Origin: Pseudoalteromonas atlantica
GTDB lineage: Bacteria > Pseudomonadota > Gammaproteobacteria > Enterobacterales > Alteromonadaceae
Length of the DNA stretch: 64,000 nt
Reading direction: 5' to 3'
NCBI GenBank assembly: GCA_007988745.1
Contig: BJUT01000009.1
Span: 1-64,000, forward strand
Shown: positions 25,411-35,987 of the stretch, piece after piece
Position numbering within the stretch: position 1 is the stretch's first letter
Layout of the letters: every line of letters begins with the position of its first letter
Made by a program: the position numbers and the translations under genes
The notes under the pieces: generated by a model
Databases searched by the model: none
What the model saw: the letters and a program-made list of their open reading frames with translations, nothing else
What the model was told of the DNA's origin: nothing

Positions 25411-28107
25411 ATGGATGAGTTTTTAGGGATAGTGGGTTTATTTGCATTTGCAATAATGGCCGGTGCTATTTGCGGTATTGTCGCAATTGCACAACTTAGT
25501 AATTTAAAGCAAGAAATTGCCCAATTAAAAGCAAAAGTACTTAGTTTAGAATTAGCTAACAACGCACAAAGCCACGGTGAAAACGCCGATAAAAGCACCG
25601 ATTGCTCCACAGCTGAACATGCATACACGGCCCAAGCAAATAGCAATGAAGCGACTTTTAATCAAGTTAGTCCTAATCAATCCAATCAGCCTCGTGACCA
25701 GGTAAAAACGCCAGCTTCAGCAATAAAGCCTTCCGCTAAAGCTTCTGCCAATAAACATAAGCAAGGCAGTAAAAATCTCAAACCCACACTTGTTACTTCT
25801 TTTTTTGAAAAATTGCGTAGCGACTTTGAACAAAACTGGATGACCTGGATAGGCGCAATCGCATTGGCGCTAGGCGGTATATTTTTAGCAAAGTACAGTT
25901 TAGAAGCCGGGTTGCTCTCTCCTACGATGCGATTAACCCTAGGCGGTTTATTTGGTGGAGGCTTAATTGCAGCCGCAGCTTATATGCATTACAAAAATAG
26001 TGTATTTGAAGGGTTTAAGAACTATATACCTGCAGCGCTTGCCAGTGGGGGTTTTATTACGTGCTTTGCACTGACCTTATTAGCGTATAGCAGCTATAAC
26101 ATGATCAGCCCTTTAACAGCATTTGTTGTACTTGGGGTTATTGCCATAAGTGCGAGCGCTATGGCAATAATGCTTGGCCCAGTATTAGCCGTACTAGGTA
26201 TTATTGGTGCTTATTGTGTCCCCGTGCTGATTAATACCGGCAGCAATAATTTATTTGCGCTTTATATGTACATTGGGTTTGTGAGCTTATCTGCTGCGCT
26301 GGTCGCGTATAAAGTACAGCGTGCATGGCTGTGGTATTTACTTTGGGCGGGGCATTTGAGCTGGTATGTTGTTGGCTTTACTTTAGCTAACAGCAGCACC
26401 ATTTGGCTTATGGGTACGTATGGGCTATTAAGTGTTATTGGTTTAATTGCCGTGCCACGCTTGGGGTTAAAACTTGCGGTGGTTGAAACTCGCCCACATA
26501 GTTTAAAGCGCCTAATAAACGCACTGCCTAGTAACCCTTTAATGCTTGCCTGTATTGTCCCTTTGTTACTGGCTATGCTTTTTGATAGTACTAACTACTT
26601 ACAGTGGCAAATAATAAATGCGTTAAGCATATTAACATTGCTGTTTTTAGTGCTTAAAAATAGCCGCTGGGATTTATGGCAAGGGGTGGCGATGTTAATA
26701 GCAGTACTCTGGCTATTAAGCACGCCTTCTTATTATGCTGATTATTCTGACTCGCTATTTATATTTAGGCACCAATATGGTGGCGCTATATTTTTAGGGT
26801 TAGCGCTCGGCGTATATGGGCTTTATTTTGGTATAAAGTGGCAACCTAAACGATTGGCTTTTCATATTACTGCCTCGTTTAGCGTATTTATAATGATTGC
26901 CACCTTATACGCTATAATCCCAAACCATGCGTTGGCCGCAGCCTATCCATTGTGGGCAGTGATACTACTTACAAGTAGCGCCATTTTAATTAGGTGCGCA
27001 ATAGGTGGCGCAACGCTTTTTCAGCGCTTTACATATTGGGTGGGGGCAAATGCCAACATCACGCTTGCTATCACTATGTTATTAAATGACAGCGGGCTAA
27101 CCATTGCACTGGCTATTCAAGTTTTACTTATTAGCGTGTTAATAAACCGCTATCGGGTGCCTATGCCACATTGGCCAATTAAAGCGCTGGTGGCTGCATT
27201 ACTACTTCGCCTTACACTGTCACCGTGGACCCCAAGTTACGAGGCGCTTAGTGTATTGGGTGTGCACTGGAGCTTAGTAGTTTATCCTTTGTGTGTGGTG
27301 TTATTTTACACTGCAGCCAAATGCTTTAACGCATCGCAGTTAAAAGTTTGGCTTGAAGGCGCAGCGCTGCATTGCTTGGCGTTATTTATTACCACCGAAA
27401 CCAGCTATCAACTGGTAGGGCACTATCCGCAGTTTGATTCTTTGAGCTTTTATGAACAAGCTTTACTCACCTGTAATTGGCTTGCGCTGGGTTGTGTATA
27501 TTTACACCGTGCTCGTATTGCCGGTAGCTTAGCTAAATTATACCAAGTGGCAGGCATAGCATTAGCAGGTGCTGCGGGTGTTACTGCACTGAGCACCTTA
27601 CTAAACGCTAATCCATTTTTAAGCTCTATTTATATTGGCGAATATTTTGTATTTAATTGGCTATTTTTGCTTTGGTTAGTGCCTGCGGGTCTCGTGCTTT
27701 GGCTTTATACGTTAATTAAACCGCTGTATACAAAAGCTGCGCCATTTATACTCACAGTAGCGGGTGTATTGAGTGTGTTGGCAATTAATGGCTTTATACG
27801 CCAATACTGGCAAGGCCCTTATATTTACTTATCAACAGGTGCAAGCAACGCAGAGCTTTATAGCTACTCGGTTATTTGGCTTGTGTTAGGGGCTATTACT
27901 GTGGTGCTAGGGCATTTAAAAAATCAGCTATTAATCCAAAAGATAGGGTTAGGATTATTGGCAGCGGTTATTTTAAAAGTATTCTTAGTGGACATGGCTA
28001 ATTTAACGGGGCTTTTAAAAGCGCTGTCGTTTATTGGCTTAGGCTTGTCGTTAGTGGGGCTAAGTTGGTTATTTCAAAAACTACGCAGCCAAGCCAAACC
28101 AGCCTAA
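25411..28107 (+). CDS. DUF2339 large polytopic membrane protein
   Basis: An 898-aa protein with one N-terminal helix, a short coiled coil (about 28-50), a polar Ser/Asn/Lys-rich linker (about 50-130) and then more than 20 hydrophobic helices. WMTWIGAIALALGGIFLAKYS (residues about 145-165) is typical of DUF2339. The family is found widely in proteobacteria and has no assigned function. The gene is monocistronic and ends in a strong shared terminator. Confidence 0.8.
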   Translation: MDEFLGIVGLFAFAIMAGAICGIVAIAQLSNLKQEIAQLKAKVLSLELANNAQSHGENADKSTDCSTAEHAYTAQANSNEATFNQVSPNQSNQPRDQVKTPASAIKPSAKASANKHKQGSKNLKPTLVTSFFEKLRSDFEQNWMTWIGAIALALGGIFLAKYSLEAGLLSPTMRLTLGGLFGGGLIAAAAYMHYKNSVFEGFKNYIPAALASGGFITCFALTLLAYSSYNMISPLTAFVVLGVIAISASAMAIMLGPVLAVLGIIGAYCVPVLINTGSNNLFALYMYIGFVSLSAALVAYKVQRAWLWYLLWAGHLSWYVVGFTLANSSTIWLMGTYGLLSVIGLIAVPRLGLKLAVVETRPHSLKRLINALPSNPLMLACIVPLLLAMLFDSTNYLQWQIINALSILTLLFLVLKNSRWDLWQGVAMLIAVLWLLSTPSYYADYSDSLFIFRHQYGGAIFLGLALGVYGLYFGIKWQPKRLAFHITASFSVFIMIATLYAIIPNHALAAAYPLWAVILLTSSAILIRCAIGGATLFQRFTYWVGANANITLAITMLLNDSGLTIALAIQVLLISVLINRYRVPMPHWPIKALVAALLLRLTLSPWTPSYEALSVLGVHWSLVVYPLCVVLFYTAAKCFNASQLKVWLEGAALHCLALFITTETSYQLVGHYPQFDSLSFYEQALLTCNWLALGCVYLHRARIAGSLAKLYQVAGIALAGAAGVTALSTLLNANPFLSSIYIGEYFVFNWLFLLWLVPAGLVLWLYTLIKPLYTKAAPFILTVAGVLSVLAINGFIRQYWQGPYIYLSTGASNAELYSYSVIWLVLGAITVVLGHLKNQLLIQKIGLGLLAAVILKVFLVDMANLTGLLKALSFIGLGLSLVGLSWLFQKLRSQAKPA

Positions 28108-28140
28108 TAATTTAGGGTTCCAACGCTTTGTTAAGCACAT

Positions 28141-28173
28141 AAATAAGCCCAGCTAATACTGGGCTTATTTTTT
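28141..28173. terminator. Bidirectional terminator between DUF2339 and the hybrid kinase
   Basis: A 12-bp perfect stem AAATAAGCCCAG / CTGGGCTTATTT with loop CTAATA, with T runs usable from both sides. It lies between convergent genes. Confidence 0.92.
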
Positions 28174-28188
28174 GCTGCCAATTGGCTA

Positions 28189-31100
28189 TTACGTGCTGTG
28201 ATTAAGTAAAGCTTTAAGCTTACCTGGCTTAATAGGCTTACTTAAATAATGAATATTAGCCGCTTTGGTTTCTTGTTTAAGCTCGGTGTCGCGTACGGCA
28301 GTTATAAGTATGGCGGGCACTTCGCTTTGCCATGTATCACGCAGTGTTTTTATAAGCGAAATACCATCGCAGTCATTACCTAATTGGTAATCCATTAAAA
28401 TTACATCGGGCGCTGTGTGCTGTTTAGCGTGCGCGAGTACTTTATTTACATCGTCAAACAAGGTGTAATTGGCTTGCCACTTTTTAAGTAAACTGGCCAT
28501 TGCTGCTAGGTTTTCGGGGTCATCGTCTACCGCGACTATGTTAATCGCGTCGCGGTTTTCTACTAAACTGCTGGCCGTTGCTTTTTGTTGAACAAACTGC
28601 GCATCGCCATAGGGTACTTCAATACTAAAGCGACTGCCTTTACCGGGCTCTGAGTGCACATCAAGCTCTAAGCTAAGTAAATCGGCCATACGTTTTACAA
28701 CGCCAAGCCCTAAACCAACGCCTTTGTTATCACCGGCTTCTATACGGTAAAAGTCGTTAAATATTTTAGCTTGTTCTATTTGGCTAATACCTGGGCCGGT
28801 GTCCCATACTTCTATACGTAAATTATGTTTACGGTTTCTGCATGCTATTAATACTCGCCCTGTTTCGGTGTATTTAACCGCATTAGACACCAAGTTTTGT
28901 ATAATTCGGCGCAAGTAGGTAATGTCGCTATGCACAATTTGTGCGTTTGAACGCACGGTTAGTTTTAAGCCTTTATCGCTTGATAAAATAGCGTACTCGC
29001 TTTGCAGTGGCATAAGTATATCGTTTATACAAAAGTGCCGAGGGGTTGGGGTCATTGCGCCTTGCTCTAACTTGGCAATTTCTAGTAAGGCTGACATTAA
29101 ATGCACGGTTGAGTCTAAACTGTGGCCAAGCTTATTAAAGCTATTTTGGTTAGTTGTATCAAGCTGCTTTTCATCAATGGCTGCAAGGTATAAACGCGCC
29201 GCGTTAAGGGGCTGTAAAATATCGTGGCTAGCCAGTGCTAAAAATCGCGTTTTACTGTCGTTGGCTTGCTCTGCTTCGCGCTTGGCTAAAGTAAGTGCTT
29301 GCTCTGTTTTTACTCAGCTATCTATTTGGGCTTGTAAGTCTTTATTAATGGTTTGCACTTCTTGAGTTCGCGCCTCAATGCGGTTTTCAAGATCCATGTT
29401 AATTTCTTCAAGCGCATTTTGCGTACTTATATGGTTTGTAATGTCTGAAAAACTCGTTACAAAGCCGCCATCGGGTAGGGGGTTACCTATCATTTCGTAC
29501 ACTTGGCCATTACGGCGGTGACGAATAAAGTGATGCGAGCTACCATTTTTTAAATGCTGAACGCGTTTTTCTACTTGGCGCTCTATTTCGCCTGGGCCAC
29601 ATTCACCGCGTACTGCGTTGTACCTTATTATATCTTCTATGGGTTGCCCCACTTCTAAAAAGCCGTCGGGGTAGCCAAACATTTGGCTGTAGCGCTTATT
29701 CCATGCCACCAGTTTTAAATCTTTATCGACCACCGAAATACCATGGCTTAAGTTTTCGAGCGAGGTATACAAAAGGTTTTGGTTAAACTGCAGTGCTTGT
29801 GTGGTTTCGTCAAAAAAGTTAACCACCTCTTCAAAGGCCATACGTTTACCCGATGAAACCGTACGGATTAGCGCCTGCGCCGAAGACGCCCCTAACACCC
29901 CAGTTAACGCACGTTCGCAGTAGGCTATAAATTCGGGCTCGGGGTGGGCATTATTGTCACTTAGCTGGTGCGAAAGTGAAAAGTGCGCCAGTACTTGTTG
30001 GCTGCGCTGAATACCTAAAAAGGTTTGCAACAGTATTTTAAAGTCGTAAACCGTGGCTTTAACATTTTTGTTTAAGCGGCGCGATAAAATAGCCTGATCT
30101 TTAGGGTTAACAAATGCAGCGGCCTGAATTTTATCTATCAAGCGCTCTTCTGCCCCTAACGAAAAGCTAATATAACAACCAATGTTAGCAAATAAGGCAA
30201 TCAGAGTGCCGCGTGTAATAAGGGTTTGCTGAAGCTCGCTATCAAGCGCGCTACCGGCATCTAAAATTGGCATCATTAAAAATAATACCCAACAAATAAA
30301 ACCCGCTAATAGCCCCGCATATACACCATAAGCATGGCCTTTTCGCCAGTAAAGCCCGCCCACAATAGCCGGGAGCAGCTGCGTTACTAACGAAAACGCC
30401 ACCAGCCCCATACTAGCCAGCGCACTACCATGGCCAAACCATTGCTGATAAAAATAAGCCAATATAAGTATGCCGGCTATGGTAAAACGCCTGACTAATA
30501 AAATTTGCGATTTATAACTGCTGGTAATTAAGTTGCGCTTAAATTTACGGCGTAGCAGAAGCGGCAGCACTACATCGTTAGAGATCATGGTGCTAAGCGT
30601 AAGTGTGGCCACCACTATCATGGCGGTGGCTGCAGAAAGCCCGCCAATAAATACAAAGGTACTTAAAAAAGCTTGGTCGTGAATAAGCGGTAGCGCTAAT
30701 ACAAAGCTGTCGGGTGAAAAACTGCTACCAATACTTGGGTGAATTGCGGCAGTAGCAATAGGAATTATCATCGCGGCGGTGAGTAATAAATACAGCGGAA
30801 AAGCCCAGCGAGCAGTAAATAAATGGCGTTTGTCTTGGTTATCTACCACGGTGACATGAAATTGTCGTGGTAAACAAATTATGGCCGCGGCAGCCATAAG
30901 TGACTGGCCAATAAAGTTAAAACTAAAAAAGTTAAAGTTGCCCCAGTGTTGCCAAATCGACTCTGTGACTTTGTCGCCGCTAAGGGTGGGTAAATTAAAT
31001 AAGGTGTACAAGGCTAAGCCAGCGACGGCAATAAGCGCAATAAGCTTTATCATTGACTCAAAGGCGACTGCTAGCATAAGCCCAGAGCGGTACTCGGTAA

Positions 31101-31629
31101 CATCTACCTTACGGGTACCAAAAAATATTGCAAACAGCGCCATAATTAACGTGGCGGTGAGGGTAAGCATTTCGCCAGATATTTGATTGCTGTTTTGCAA
31201 AAGCAAAAAGCTAGTACTGAGTGCTTTTAACTGCAGCGCAATATAGGGAATGGTAGCAAGTAGGGCAATAACAGTGACCAGTATTGCACTGGTTTGACGT
31301 TTACCGTAGCGGGCAGAAATAAAATCGGCAATGGTGGTAATGTTTTGTTTTTTACTTACTAATACCAGTTTGCGTAAAAAGCCTTGGCCAAAAAAGAACA
31401 ACAAGGAAGGCCCCAATAAAATGGGTAAATAGCTCCAACTACTGGTGGCGGCGGTACCAACCGAACCATAGTACGTCCACGAGGTACAATAAATCCCTAA
31501 CGATAACGAATACACAAAAGGATGATGGCTAATCCGTTTAGCAAGTGGTGTTGTTTTATCGCCCCAATTAGCAAGCCAAAACAGCACCCCAATATAGCCT
31601 AATGCTACAAAAATCAGTACAGCAGTCAT
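28189..31629 (-). pseudogene. crbS: CrbS/CbrA-type SLC5-PAS hybrid sensor kinase, interrupted by in-frame TGA
   Basis: Read as one frame this would be about 1146 residues. Residues 1-500 are a sodium/solute symporter-like domain with about 13 helices. A STAC-like linker follows (about 510-600), then a PAS domain with IVRYNAVRGECGPGE-type residues (about 625-745) and a short coiled coil. TGA at 29316-29314 then stops translation after DLQAQIDS. Beyond it the same frame stays open for 375 codons: H-box LASHDILQPL, N-box LVSNAVKYTE, G-box GVGLGLGVVK and a receiver domain with DYQLG and SKPIK. Relatives control acetate or organic-acid use through a LuxR-type regulator (not seen here). A CGA-to-TGA change would explain the stop. 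The product is split between sensor and kinase, so it is probably inactive unless read through. Confidence 0.85.
29314..29316 (-). other. In-frame TGA codon inside the hybrid kinase gene
   Basis: The plus strand reads TCA. The codon before it is AGC (Ser) and the frame continues GTA AAA ACA GAG with no frameshift. It lies 30 codons before the phospho-acceptor His. No ribosome binding site with a start codon is obvious just downstream to restart the kinase half. Confidence 0.85.
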
Positions 31630-32021
31630 GTTGTTATTAAACCTTATTATTTATACCCACACACAATAACAGAGATAACTTTAAGTGTGCGTGCACAATT
31701 TTATGCAAAATATTAACGTTGTTTTTATTGTATTGATTTTAAATGATTATTTATATTGTTGATGATTTATTAGACTAATGTCGCATTTTTACACAAAGCC
31801 ACTTAAATTTTGCCGTTAACGCGCTTAGGAAAAAGCTAACCTACTGAAAATTATGTGTAATTGTATTTTTAAATACAATTGCATTTGCAGTTTACGTAAA
31901 CGTTAACAGGCTGTTACGACTATGGTCTCACTTCACTCTTCACGCCGCGTTGCTAAATTAATAACCGACTATAAAAAAACCACTCATTGCAATTATGCAA
32001 TGCTTAAAGGGGAAAATAAAA
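31630..32021. promoter_or_regulatory. Divergent control region, hybrid kinase and symporter operon
   Basis: 392 bp, very AT-rich. It contains TTGTATTT-TT-AAATACAA (31861-31878) and a perfect 12-bp palindrome GTTTACGTAAAC (31890-31901). Both lie about 120-160 bp upstream of the DUF4212 start and could be operators. Promoters for both directions must lie here, but I cannot place them reliably. Confidence 0.5.
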
Positions 32022-32285
32022 ATGGCTTTTAAAGATGAAGAACAAGCAAAAGCTTATTGGGCAGAAAACATTTCACTACTGTTTAAGTTACTAGCAGTGT
32101 GGTTTGTGGTCTCATTTGGCTTTGGCATATTACTGGTAGATGTACTGAATGAAGTACGTTTTTTTGGGTTTAAACTTGGCTTCTGGTTTTCACAACAGGG
32201 CGCTATTTACACCTTTGTAGCTTTGATTTTTGTTTACGTTTTCAAAATGAACACGTTAGATAAAAAATACGGCGTAGACGAATAG
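32022..32285 (+). CDS. DUF4212 small symporter subunit
   Basis: An 87-aa protein with two membrane helices (about 18-40 and 56-76). It belongs to the DUF4212 family that precedes VC_2705-type symporters and is thought to be their small subunit. The ATG at 32022 has GGGGA upstream; an earlier in-frame start at 31995 has no good site. It ends 10 bp before the symporter gene. Confidence 0.85.
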   Translation: MAFKDEEQAKAYWAENISLLFKLLAVWFVVSFGFGILLVDVLNEVRFFGFKLGFWFSQQGAIYTFVALIFVYVFKMNTLDKKYGVDE

Positions 32286-32295
32286 GAGCTAGGTA

Positions 32296-34020
32296 ATGGA
32301 TGTTCAAACACTCACATTTATAATTGTTGGTTTAAGTTTTGCGCTTTATATCGGCATTGCAATTTGGGCGCGTGCAGGCTCTACAAATGAGTTTTACGTG
32401 GCAGGGGGCGGCGTACCTCCGCTTGCCAATGGTATGGCAACCGCAGCCGATTGGATGAGCGCAGCGTCGTTTATTTCAATGGCGGGTATTATTTCGTTTG
32501 CAGGTTACGATGGCGGTGTTTACTTAATGGGGTGGACTGGCGGCTATGTATTACTCGCTATGTGTTTAGCGCCTTACTTACGTAAATTTGGCAAATTCAC
32601 TGTACCTGACTTTATAGGCGACCGTTACTACTCACAAACAGCACGTGTTGTTGCTATTTTGTGTGCCATCTTTATTTGTTTTACTTATATTGCTGGACAA
32701 ATGCGTGGCGTAGGCGTGGTATTTTCGCGCTTTTTAGAAGTAGAAATTGAAACCGGTGTTTACATTGGAATGGTGATTGTATTCTTTTATGCGGTACTTG
32801 GCGGCATGAAAGGCATTACCTACACGCAAGTAGCGCAGTACTGTGTGCTTGTGTTTGCCTACCTTGTGCCCGCTATCTTTATTTCAATGATGATGACAGG
32901 CCACTTCTTCCCGCAAACCGGCTTTGGTGCCACATTGAGTGATGGCTCAGGCATGTATGTACTTGATAAGCTAGACGGGTTAAGCGCAGAGCTGGGCTTT
33001 GCACAATACACCGAAGGCTCTAAAAGCATGATTGACGTATTTGCTATTACCGGCGCTTTAATGGTGGGTACTGCAGGTTTACCGCATGTAATTGTTCGCT
33101 TTTTCACTGTACCACGCGTTAAAGATACCCGTATTTCAGCAGCGTGGACACTGGTATTTATTGCTATTGTTTACACTACTGCACCGGCGGTTGCCTCGTT
33201 TGCACGCGTAAACATGATTGACACCATTAACGGTAAAGATGGTAGCGGTACAGAGTACGCTCAAGCACCAGCGTGGATCAAAAACTGGGAACGCACGGGC
33301 TTAATTACCTTTAATGATAAAAACGGCGACGGCAAAATGTTTTACACCGCCGGCAAGGTAGAAGACCCAACAAGCGCAAACGAAGTAAAAGTAGACCGCG
33401 ATATTATGGTACTGGCTAACCCTGAAATTGCTGATTTACCAGCATGGGTAATCGCATTAGTTGCGGCCGGTGGTATTGCTGCTGCGCTTTCAACCACAGC
33501 GGGGTTATTGCTGGTTATTTCAACATCAGTGTCGCACGATTTACTTAAACGCACCCTTAAACCCGACATAAGCGATAAACAAGAGCTACTAGCTGCTCGG
33601 TTAGCCGCGATGATTGCCATTGTTATATCAGCTTACTTTGGGATTAACCCGCCTGGGTTTGTTGCATCGGTGGTCGCCTTTGCCTTTGGTTTAGCGGCGG
33701 CGAGTTTCTTCCCGGCAATTATTATGGGGATATTCTCTAAAACAATGAATAAAGAAGGCGCAATTGCTGGCATGGTGACCGGTATAGGCTTTACCGCTGC
33801 GTATATTATCTTCTTTAAATTTGTAAGCCCTGAGCTTAATAGCCCAGAAAATTGGTTCTTAGGTATTTCGCCCGAAGGAATTGGCTTAGTGGGGATGATC
33901 ATTAACTTTGTGGTTGCTGCAACCGTACTTAAATTAACAAAATCGACACCGCTTGAAATACAACAAATGGTGGAAGGTATTCGTAATCCTAAAGGGTCAG
34001 GTGAAGCACACGCACATTAA
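32296..34020 (+). CDS. VC_2705-type sodium/solute symporter (ActP-like)
   Basis: A 574-aa SLC5-family protein with about 13 membrane helices. FYVAGGGVPPLANGMATAADWMSA (about 35-58) and the GYDGGVYLMGWTGGY block are typical of acetate-type symporters. A polar insert near residues 305-380 contains DKNGDGK, which looks like half of an EF-hand loop. The partner DUF4212 gene lies directly upstream, the CBS-domain nucleotidyltransferase downstream, and an SLC5-type sensor kinase gene is divergent. This is a known gene neighbourhood for short-chain organic-acid uptake. The substrate is inferred. Confidence 0.88.
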   Translation: MDVQTLTFIIVGLSFALYIGIAIWARAGSTNEFYVAGGGVPPLANGMATAADWMSAASFISMAGIISFAGYDGGVYLMGWTGGYVLLAMCLAPYLRKFGKFTVPDFIGDRYYSQTARVVAILCAIFICFTYIAGQMRGVGVVFSRFLEVEIETGVYIGMVIVFFYAVLGGMKGITYTQVAQYCVLVFAYLVPAIFISMMMTGHFFPQTGFGATLSDGSGMYVLDKLDGLSAELGFAQYTEGSKSMIDVFAITGALMVGTAGLPHVIVRFFTVPRVKDTRISAAWTLVFIAIVYTTAPAVASFARVNMIDTINGKDGSGTEYAQAPAWIKNWERTGLITFNDKNGDGKMFYTAGKVEDPTSANEVKVDRDIMVLANPEIADLPAWVIALVAAGGIAAALSTTAGLLLVISTSVSHDLLKRTLKPDISDKQELLAARLAAMIAIVISAYFGINPPGFVASVVAFAFGLAAASFFPAIIMGIFSKTMNKEGAIAGMVTGIGFTAAYIIFFKFVSPELNSPENWFLGISPEGIGLVGMIINFVVAATVLKLTKSTPLEIQQMVEGIRNPKGSGEAHAH

Positions 34021-34050
34021 TGCGCTAAGCCTACTTAAAAATAAAGCACC

Positions 34051-34078
34051 AAAAGCCCGACTTTAGTCGGGCTTTTTA
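34051..34078 (+). terminator. Intrinsic terminator after the symporter gene
   Basis: Ten-bp stem AAAGCCCGAC / GTCGGGCTTT with loop TTTA, then TTTATT. It separates the symporter from the CBS-domain gene, which must have its own promoter or depend on readthrough. Confidence 0.88.
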
Positions 34079-34133
34079 TTTGTTCAAATAATGAGTACAT
34101 TAGATTTTGTGTATACTTTTTAAGAGTACAGCA

Positions 34134-35972
34134 ATGAGTGTAGAGCAGCAGGAAGTTGCCCAGTTTGTGTGTATGCAGGCGCCATTTAGCATGCTACACG
34201 ACAGTGCGTGTGAGTATTTTGTAAGCCATATTGATAGTGTTTATTTAACCCGAGAAAACCAAGCGCAGTGGCTGCAAACGCAAACCCCAAAGCTTTTTTT
34301 AATTCGCTCTGGTTTATACGACCTAGTGGATGCAAAAGGTGATGTAGTAAAGCGTTTAGCGCAGGGGGATTACTTTGGCTATCCTTCTTTGTTAACCGGA
34401 GAGGCGATTCAAAATAGGTTACAGGTACAAAAAGAGGGCATAGTGTATATGCTTGCGCAAACGCATTTTGACTTTTTACGTCATCAATACAAACCGTTTG
34501 AGCAATATTTTGTACGCGCGCACGCCAATCGTTTACTTTCATCACATTATAAAAGTAAAAACGATAGCTGGTCTGAGCGCAGAATATCTGAGCTGATGAC
34601 CCGCACCGCCATAACCTTAGCACCCGATGCCAGTATTAGGCAAACCGCTAAAAAAATGAAAAAACACGGTGTATCGTCAATTATGATCACCGAACACGCC
34701 ATTTTAGTTGGCGTAGTGACCGACCGCGACTTACGTAACCGTGTACTGGCCGATGAAGTCGACCCACAAGATGCGGTTAGCAGCATAATGAGTGCAAAGC
34801 CTAAATTTATATTTGAAAACAATCGGGTGTTTTCTGCTTTGCATTTAATGCTTAAATACAATATTCATCATTTACCTGTACTTGATGAAAACCATAAGCC
34901 TTTGGGTATGCTTACTAGTACCGATTTACTGCGCCAGCAAAAAAGTGACCCTGTGCAGCTTATTGGCCGCATTTATAAAGCCCACAGCATTGCCGATTTA
35001 AAACGTTATGCAGGCGAAATCCCTGAGTTACTGCGAAGTTTTTCGTACAACATAGAAGACATATCGCTAATTGGTAAACTGCTCAGCGGCTTAACCGATG
35101 CACTCACCTCGCGTCTTATTCATTTATTTCAAGAAGAAAATGGCGCAGCGCCCACCAGTTTTTGCTTTATATGTTTTGGCTCGCAAGCACGCGAAGAGCA
35201 AACCTTACATTCAGATCAAGACAACGGCTTATTACTCCCAAATGATTTAAGCGAGCAACACCAAGCTTACTTTAAACACATGGGGGAGTTTGTATGTGAG
35301 CAGTTAGTAGAATGTGGCATTAGGCGTTGCCCGGGGAATATTATGGCCAGCAGCGATGAATGCAGAATGAGTGTAAGCCAGTGGTGCGAGCGCTTTTTTA
35401 AATGGATAAAAAGCCCAACCCCAAGCGCCATGCTTAACTGCAAAATATTTTTTGATTTGCGCTTTATAGAAGGCTCCAATGCTCTATACAGCGGCTTTTG
35501 CGAGCAGTTAAACAGGATATCGCGCGATGAGTTATTTTATGCTGCTATGGCAACCGATATAAGAGCCAGCTCAGTGCCTATAGGTTTATTTAATAAGCTT
35601 AAAACGCAAAAAAGCGACAACAACCATAAGTACATAGATTTAAAAAAACGCGGTGTGGTGATCATTAACGACATAGTGCGTTTATATGCGTTAAAAGCCG
35701 GAATAAAACGCGCCAATACCCAAGAGCGCTTAGATGCTTTACTTAAGCATTCACTGCTAAATAAAGACGATATTTATAATTTAAAAGATTGCTGGCGATT
35801 TTTAACTCAGTTACGTTTTAGTACGCAAATAAACGAAGAAGGTTTGCCAAGTAACTGTATAAACCCCGATAAATTAAGTTCATTAGAGCGCCATCAGCTT
35901 AAAGAGGCTTTTTATTTAGTAAAACAAGCGCAGCAAGCCGCGGCGTTTAAATTTGCCCGTGGCAGTTTGTAA
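34134..35972 (+). CDS. cNMP-binding/CBS/DUF294 nucleotidyltransferase-like protein
   Basis: A 612-aa protein with a cyclic-nucleotide-binding-like domain (about 10-125), a CBS pair (about 150-275, with HGVSSIMI and GVVTDRDLRNRV), a DUF294 nucleotidyltransferase-like domain (about 300-440) and a DUF294 C-terminal helical domain. The GlnD-like motif GSQAREEQTLHSDQDNGLLL keeps the metal-binding DxD. TAAGAG precedes the ATG at 34134, which is preferred over the upstream ATG at 34107. Such genes commonly sit with acetate-type symporters and DnaQ-like exonucleases, as here. The substrate is unknown. Confidence 0.85.
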   Translation: MSVEQQEVAQFVCMQAPFSMLHDSACEYFVSHIDSVYLTRENQAQWLQTQTPKLFLIRSGLYDLVDAKGDVVKRLAQGDYFGYPSLLTGEAIQNRLQVQKEGIVYMLAQTHFDFLRHQYKPFEQYFVRAHANRLLSSHYKSKNDSWSERRISELMTRTAITLAPDASIRQTAKKMKKHGVSSIMITEHAILVGVVTDRDLRNRVLADEVDPQDAVSSIMSAKPKFIFENNRVFSALHLMLKYNIHHLPVLDENHKPLGMLTSTDLLRQQKSDPVQLIGRIYKAHSIADLKRYAGEIPELLRSFSYNIEDISLIGKLLSGLTDALTSRLIHLFQEENGAAPTSFCFICFGSQAREEQTLHSDQDNGLLLPNDLSEQHQAYFKHMGEFVCEQLVECGIRRCPGNIMASSDECRMSVSQWCERFFKWIKSPTPSAMLNCKIFFDLRFIEGSNALYSGFCEQLNRISRDELFYAAMATDIRASSVPIGLFNKLKTQKSDNNHKYIDLKKRGVVIINDIVRLYALKAGIKRANTQERLDALLKHSLLNKDDIYNLKDCWRFLTQLRFSTQINEEGLPSNCINPDKLSSLERHQLKEAFYLVKQAQQAAAFKFARGSL

Positions 35973-35987
35973 TAAGAGGTAAGCGCT

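Noticed and set aside
29314..29316. Selenocysteine codon as an explanation for the in-frame TGA
   Set aside because: The expected residue is Arg or similar in a linker, not a redox site, and no SECIS-like hairpin follows directly.
33305..33325. EF-hand in the symporter (DKNGDGK)
   Set aside because: Only half of a loop is present in a polar insert; there is no complete 12-residue loop or flanking helices, so it is noted but not called a calcium site.
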